From positions 1-9,087 of the forward strand of contig JAGXNZ010000022.1 of assembly GCA_019894655.1 (NCBI GenBank): DNA of 9,087 bases. Reading direction: 5' to 3'. The stretch comes from Promethearchaeota archaeon. GTDB taxonomy: Archaea; Asgardarchaeota; Lokiarchaeia; Sigynarchaeales; SOKP01. The notes under the pieces were generated by a model. That model worked only from the letters and a program-made list of their open reading frames with translations. It ran no database searches and had not been told where the DNA came from. This document shows, in pieces, positions 6,694 through 9,087 of the stretch; the stretch's first letter is position 1; each line of letters starts with the position of its first letter. The translations under genes were made by a program, and so were the position numbers.

Positions 6694-7758
6694 TTACGCT
6701 TTTAACCTATTTTTTAACTTATTAGCGATCAAATCCCCCATTTCGATGGTTGATAGCGTTTTTAAGCTTTCACTTTCTATATCTATTGTCCTTCCTTCAT
6801 GTAATGCCTCTTCTACAGCACTATCGATTTCGTTCCCTATTTCGTGTGAATCAAAAGATTCTTCCATCATCAGCTTTACACTTAAAATGGTTCCTATGGG
6901 ATTAGCAATCCCCTTTCCCGCAATATCAAGAGCTGAACCATGGATTGGTTCGTACATAGACACCTTTCCAGGATGAATATTACCGCTTGAAGCCATTCCT
7001 AGGCTCCCTATTAAAAACGCTGCTTCATCGCTTATTATATCACCAAACATATTGCCAGTAACAACTGTTTGAAATTTAAAGGGTGCACGAATAAGCCATT
7101 GACAAAATGCGTCTATATAAATATCTTCTATTTCTATTTTTGAATAGCTTTTACTAATCTCGTGAAAAATTTTTCTCCACAATTGGCTTGGTTTCAAAAT
7201 ATTTGCTTTATCAACGGAGGTGACTTTATTATAATTTTTTTTCTTAGCAAATTCGAAGGCAAACTTTATTATTCGCTCACAACCCTCTCTCGTGTAAAGC
7301 ATTAGGTTCTCAGCAGAATTTTCTTCCAACTTACCTATATTTTTATAAAGCCCTTCTGTATTTTCTCGTACAAAAGTAATATCAATTCCGTCTCCTATAA
7401 ACTCGTCTTTTAAAGGACAATTATCGCGAAGAATGTCATATAATTTTACTGGTCGTAAATTAACGTACAAATCTAATCCCTGCCGGATCTTCAATATTGC
7501 ACTTTCTGCTACCCCTGGTGGTAAATCAGGTAATCCAATAGCGCCAAACAATAAAGCATCAGAATTTTTAATAGTTTCAAACGATTTTTCTGGTAGATTT
7601 GTTCCAAATTCCTTCCATACACCACCTCCCGCTGGAGCGTCTTTATAATCAAAATCATAGTTAGTGAACTTTGAAATGATATTAAGAATTTTAATTCCTT
7701 CGTTCACAACTTCGGGACCGCAACCATCGCCGCGAGTGATTGCTATTATTTTCTTCAT
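6694..7758 (-). CDS. leuB: NAD-dependent beta-decarboxylating dehydrogenase, probably 3-isopropylmalate dehydrogenase
   Basis: A 354-aa member of the isopropylmalate/isocitrate dehydrogenase family, of normal length. It shows GDGCGPEV (10-17) and substrate-binding arginines Arg92, Arg102 (NLRP) and Arg131 in RENTEGLY with Tyr138. It also shows Lys184 in VDKANIL, Asp216, the metal aspartates Asp240 and Asp244 in FGDIISDEAA, and the cofactor loop HGSALDIAGKGIANPIGT (273-290). Asp278 marks NAD rather than NADP preference in this family. As LeuB it would oxidise and decarboxylate 3-isopropylmalate to 2-oxoisocaproate in leucine synthesis. The RENTEGLY motif and the IRQGLDLYVNLRP helix are also compatible with tartrate-, isocitrate- or homoisocitrate-type members, and no leuA or leuCD is nearby to settle substrate. 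The family call is firm and LeuB is the best single guess. The usual proline of HGSAPD is leucine here. The ATG has no Shine-Dalgarno; a TATA box lies about 37 nt upstream. Confidence 0.85.
   Translation of the reverse strand: MKKIIAITRGDGCGPEVVNEGIKILNIISKFTNYDFDYKDAPAGGGVWKEFGTNLPEKSFETIKNSDALLFGAIGLPDLPPGVAESAILKIRQGLDLYVNLRPVKLYDILRDNCPLKDEFIGDGIDITFVRENTEGLYKNIGKLEENSAENLMLYTREGCERIIKFAFEFAKKKNYNKVTSVDKANILKPSQLWRKIFHEISKSYSKIEIEDIYIDAFCQWLIRAPFKFQTVVTGNMFGDIISDEAAFLIGSLGMASSGNIHPGKVSMYEPIHGSALDIAGKGIANPIGTILSVKLMMEESFDSHEIGNEIDSAVEEALHEGRTIDIESESLKTLSTIEMGDLIANKLKNRLKA
6710..6715 (+). terminator. Possible T-tract terminator of paralogue 2
   Basis: A run of six T, preceded by a TTTTAACC stretch, starts 24 nt after the stop of the second roadblock-GTPase gene, inside the 3' end of the convergent leuB-like gene. 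Archaeal RNA polymerase terminates at such T-rich tracts without needing a hairpin. In DNA this AT-rich a T6 is weak evidence. Confidence 0.3.
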
Positions 7759-7794
7759 GCCAATTATCGATTATATTTTTAGAAATTTACTTAA

Positions 7795-7803
7795 TATTTA
7801 TAA
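7795..7803 (-). promoter_or_regulatory. Candidate TATA box of the leuB-like gene
   Basis: Read leftward this is TTATAAATA, with its near edge 37 nt from the start codon at 7758. Transcription would start around 7774, giving a leader of about 16 nt. It lies next to an oppositely oriented box (7811-7818), so the region between the leuB-like gene and the membrane-protein gene appears to be a compact divergent promoter. Confidence 0.45.
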
Positions 7804-7810
7804 TAGAAGA

Positions 7811-7818
7811 TTTAAATA
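7811..7818 (+). promoter_or_regulatory. Candidate TATA box of the small membrane-protein gene
   Basis: TTTAAATA is followed after about 47 nt by the ATG at 7866. The expected transcription start near 7840 gives a leader of about 25 nt. This position supports the 7866 start over the longer in-frame reading that begins inside the leuB-like gene. Confidence 0.45.
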
Positions 7819-7865
7819 CTATTCTTAATTCTTCTTGTTTAAACTTAACTTCATGGTTAGTAAAA

Positions 7866-8144
7866 ATGTCGTCAGATCCTAGTTTTTTTGATGTATGGTA
7901 TAAAATTACTTTTGTTATTGTCTTCATTGGAACTTTATTAGTAACATTTATAGCCCCAGTAAATGTCTGGCCAGGAAGCATTCTATTTCCTAAGTATGTA
8001 GTAGATTGTACTCTAGGGTGTGTTTTAACTGAAATTCCCATTAACAACCTTTGGGGTGGACTGATTAACGGTGCCACATATGGTGTATTAGGAACAATAG
8101 GATATTTAGGTGTTCGCTCGATCTGGAGAAAGTTAAAGAAATAA
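7866..8144 (+). CDS. Small two-helix membrane protein of unknown function
   Basis: I do not recognise this 92-aa protein. It has a short polar N-terminus (MSSDPSFFD), a first hydrophobic helix at about 11-31 (FVIVFIGTLLVTFIA) and a loop with two cysteines (C48, C52). A second, glycine-rich helix follows at about 65-83 (GGLINGATYGVLGTIGYLG), then a basic tail RSIWRKLKK that by the positive-inside rule would sit in the cytoplasm. The frame stays open back to 7740, but that longer version would overlap the start of the leuB-like gene and the promoter region. The ATG at 7866 is therefore preferred. No clear Shine-Dalgarno is present. A T9 tract 21 nt after the stop looks like its terminator. An antisense frame of 96 codons also exists here, but it lacks the protein-like hydrophobic pattern. 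Real gene likely; function not inferable. Confidence 0.7.
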   Translation: MSSDPSFFDVWYKITFVIVFIGTLLVTFIAPVNVWPGSILFPKYVVDCTLGCVLTEIPINNLWGGLINGATYGVLGTIGYLGVRSIWRKLKK

Positions 8145-8165
8145 TCAATGAATATTAATTATCTA

Positions 8166-8174
8166 TTTTTTTTT
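8166..8174 (+). terminator. T9 tract terminator after the membrane-protein gene
   Basis: Nine consecutive T begin 21 nt after the stop codon at 8144, with no strong hairpin before them. This is the usual form of an archaeal intrinsic terminator and separates the membrane-protein gene from the acetyltransferase gene. Confidence 0.55.
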
Positions 8175-8264
8175 GTCAGAAGCTGAACACTAAATAAAAT
8201 GAAATTAGAAGTTAAAAAAGAATACATTTTTTAGTTATCAATCTCAAGAATAGATTAAATATCA

Positions 8265-8269
8265 AGGAG
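8265..8269 (+). promoter_or_regulatory. Shine-Dalgarno of the acetyltransferase gene
   Basis: AGGAG (in AAGGAGT) lies ten bases before the ATG at 8280, a slightly long but workable spacing. It shows that this gene has a leadered mRNA, unlike the apparently leaderless RING gene. The DNA between 8175 and 8264 is AT-rich; several TATA-like stretches occur (for example CTAAATAAA near 8190) and none stands out. Confidence 0.7.
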
Positions 8270-8279
8270 TAAAAAAGAA

Positions 8280-8852
8280 ATGGATCTAATAATCAAAACC
8301 TTAACGCCTGATTTAATGGAAGATTTTCTAAATTTTTTTGATAATATTGCCTTCTCAGACAATCCCGAATGGGGGGGGTGTTATTGCCATTTTTATCATT
8401 TTGCCGGGAATATGGAACAATGGAAAAAAGCAACAAAAGAACAGAATCGAAATGCTACAAAGATTTTAATCAAGAAGGAAAAAATGAAAGGACTTCTCGC
8501 TTTCGTGAATAGCAAACCCGTAGGATGGTGTAATGTCAATTCAAAAGATGCCTATAAAAAAACTCCTATTGATAGCGAGTCTGAAGATACTTTAGAAGGA
8601 AAAATAGCTTCGATTGTATGCTTTTTAATAGCTCCTGCTCACAGAAAAAAAGGAATTGCCCGAAAACTATTAAAGCACGCAATAAAAACTTTAAAAGAAG
8701 AGGACTTCACTTCGATTGAAGCTTATCCCAGAAAGGGTGATTTATCAGATGCTCACAGCTATCACGGTCCTGTATCTTTATTTGATTCTGAAGGCTTTAT
8801 AGTTGTAGAAGAGGACGAACATTTCATATTGATGCGTAAATCTTTGATTTAA
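8280..8852 (+). CDS. GNAT-family N-acetyltransferase
   Basis: A 190-aa single-domain GNAT enzyme that would transfer acetyl from acetyl-CoA to an unknown amine. The acetyl-CoA motif A is clear: strand 4 IVCFLIAP (112-119) followed by HRKKGIARKLLKHAI (121-135), with the pyrophosphate loop R-K-K-G-I-A. Strand 5 is SIEAYPRKGD (145-154), and the C-terminal LFDSEGFIVVEEDEHFILMRK (167-187) is the usual motif B end. The N-terminal part carries W31-GG-C34-Y-C36 and FYH (38-40), an aromatic and cysteine-rich patch that seems typical of a widespread but uncharacterised GNAT subgroup. The two cysteines might bind metal or form a disulfide, but that is speculation. Substrate cannot be assigned. Eight consecutive G (8371-8378) encode the WGG stretch and are striking in this AT-rich DNA. 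The start is supported by the Shine-Dalgarno. Confidence 0.9.
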   Translation: MDLIIKTLTPDLMEDFLNFFDNIAFSDNPEWGGCYCHFYHFAGNMEQWKKATKEQNRNATKILIKKEKMKGLLAFVNSKPVGWCNVNSKDAYKKTPIDSESEDTLEGKIASIVCFLIAPAHRKKGIARKLLKHAIKTLKEEDFTSIEAYPRKGDLSDAHSYHGPVSLFDSEGFIVVEEDEHFILMRKSLI

Positions 8853-9087
8853 TATCCTTATAAACTTGCTTCATAGCAACCGAAGTATTAAAATCCCTAT
8901 TTAAAAGTCTTTTCTTACAAGGATTGTTCAAACTTTAACTGAACTTAGCTGTTTCGCTTTCATTATTAAAAATAAAAAAAAATCTCTGATCTAAGGGCTC
9001 AGCAGTATCTTTACTGCTTTTCTTCTCTTACATCGCAATTTTGTCGATCGGACGAAATTATTAACCGAAACATATCCTATCGAAAAA
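8853..9087. other. Non-coding right end with a small hairpin and an A9/T9 tract
   Basis: No convincing gene is seen here. A perfect 7-bp hairpin, AGCAGTA-TCTT-TACTGCT, spans 9001-9018 and is followed on the plus strand by a pyrimidine-rich TTTCTTCTCTT. An A9 run (8974-8982) is a T9 run on the minus strand. Leftward from the window edge, one minus frame is open for 31 codons to a TAG at 8991-8993, and the minus-strand T9 tract begins 8 nt beyond it. That is where an archaeal terminator would follow the end of a gene entering from the right. The encoded tail is short, basic and not recognisable, so this remains a possibility only. Confidence 0.4.

Noticed and set aside
7740..7865. Longer N-terminus for the small membrane protein, starting at 7740
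   Set aside because: It would overlap the leuB-like start codon and both candidate promoters, and would add an unneeded hydrophobic stretch. The ATG at 7866 fits the TATA spacing.
7853..7882. Nine-codon upstream frame (ATG at 7853) overlapping the membrane-protein start
   Set aside because: No Shine-Dalgarno and no sign of selection; short frames like this are expected by chance.
7787..8077. 96-codon minus-strand frame opposite the membrane-protein gene
   Set aside because: It overlaps almost the whole plus-strand gene, shows no domain or hydrophobic pattern, and lies across the divergent promoter region. The plus strand has the TATA box, helices and terminator.
8145..8279. Tiny frames (11-12 codons) between the membrane-protein and acetyltransferase genes
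   Set aside because: Low-complexity AT-rich sequence; no start signal or coding pattern.
8853..9087. tRNA or structured RNA gene at the right end
   Set aside because: No cloverleaf, no TTCRA-type T-loop in the right place and no GC-rich stem set; only one short hairpin and weak 5-bp pairings.

Overview
The window looks like a piece of an AT-rich Asgard (Promethearchaeota) genome. The evidence is a combination of traits rather than one marker gene: an archaeal ThiD-ThiN fusion and short ThiC, a canonical RING-H2 protein, and two Rab-like small GTPases each carrying a roadblock domain. Starts fit archaeal habits too: several genes have an archaeal-type TATA box and almost no leader, and a few have Shine-Dalgarno motifs matching GGAGGTGA. 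No marker fixes the lineage within Asgard; the low GC would suit Lokiarchaeia or Heimdallarchaeia.

Layout. (1) Positions 1-2714 hold thiamine pyrimidine and coupling genes. ThiC runs rightward and its true N-terminus is cut by the window edge. It converges, with 19 nt between stops, on a leftward ThiD-ThiN fusion. (2) Positions 2741-3316, leftward and 26 nt upstream of thiDN, encode a 191-aa protein with an N-terminal RING-H2 finger and C-terminal TPR-like repeats, which looks like a ubiquitin E3 ligase. (3) A 103-nt divergent promoter region leads to two tandem rightward paralogues (3420-4985 and 5124-6686). Each is about 520 aa: roadblock/LC7 domain, Rab/Ras-like GTPase, and a third conserved domain that I read as a decayed, nucleotide-free second GTPase fold. 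(4) Converging on the second paralogue with a 7-nt gap is a leftward 3-isopropylmalate dehydrogenase-like gene (6694-7758). (5) A divergent promoter region then serves a 92-aa two-helix membrane protein (7866-8144). A T9 tract follows, then a GNAT acetyltransferase with a good Shine-Dalgarno (8280-8852). (6) The last 235 nt hold a small hairpin and A/T tracts but no convincing gene.

How the genes fit together. ThiC makes HMP-P, the ThiD part phosphorylates it to HMP-PP, and the ThiN part joins it to the thiazole phosphate to give thiamine phosphate, so three pyrimidine-side activities sit in two adjacent genes. The isopropylmalate dehydrogenase (leucine pathway) has no leuCD beside it. The most unusual part is the middle. 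Both roadblock-GTPases carry the same replacement of the near-invariant switch II glycine (DxGAQ instead of DxxGQ). Both also keep a highly conserved C-terminal domain with no P-loop. Together these suggest a one-chain regulatory switch. The RING-TPR gene shares the promoter region with the first of them; a functional link is possible but not shown.

I saw no CRISPR array, insertion sequence, rRNA, tRNA or riboswitch.
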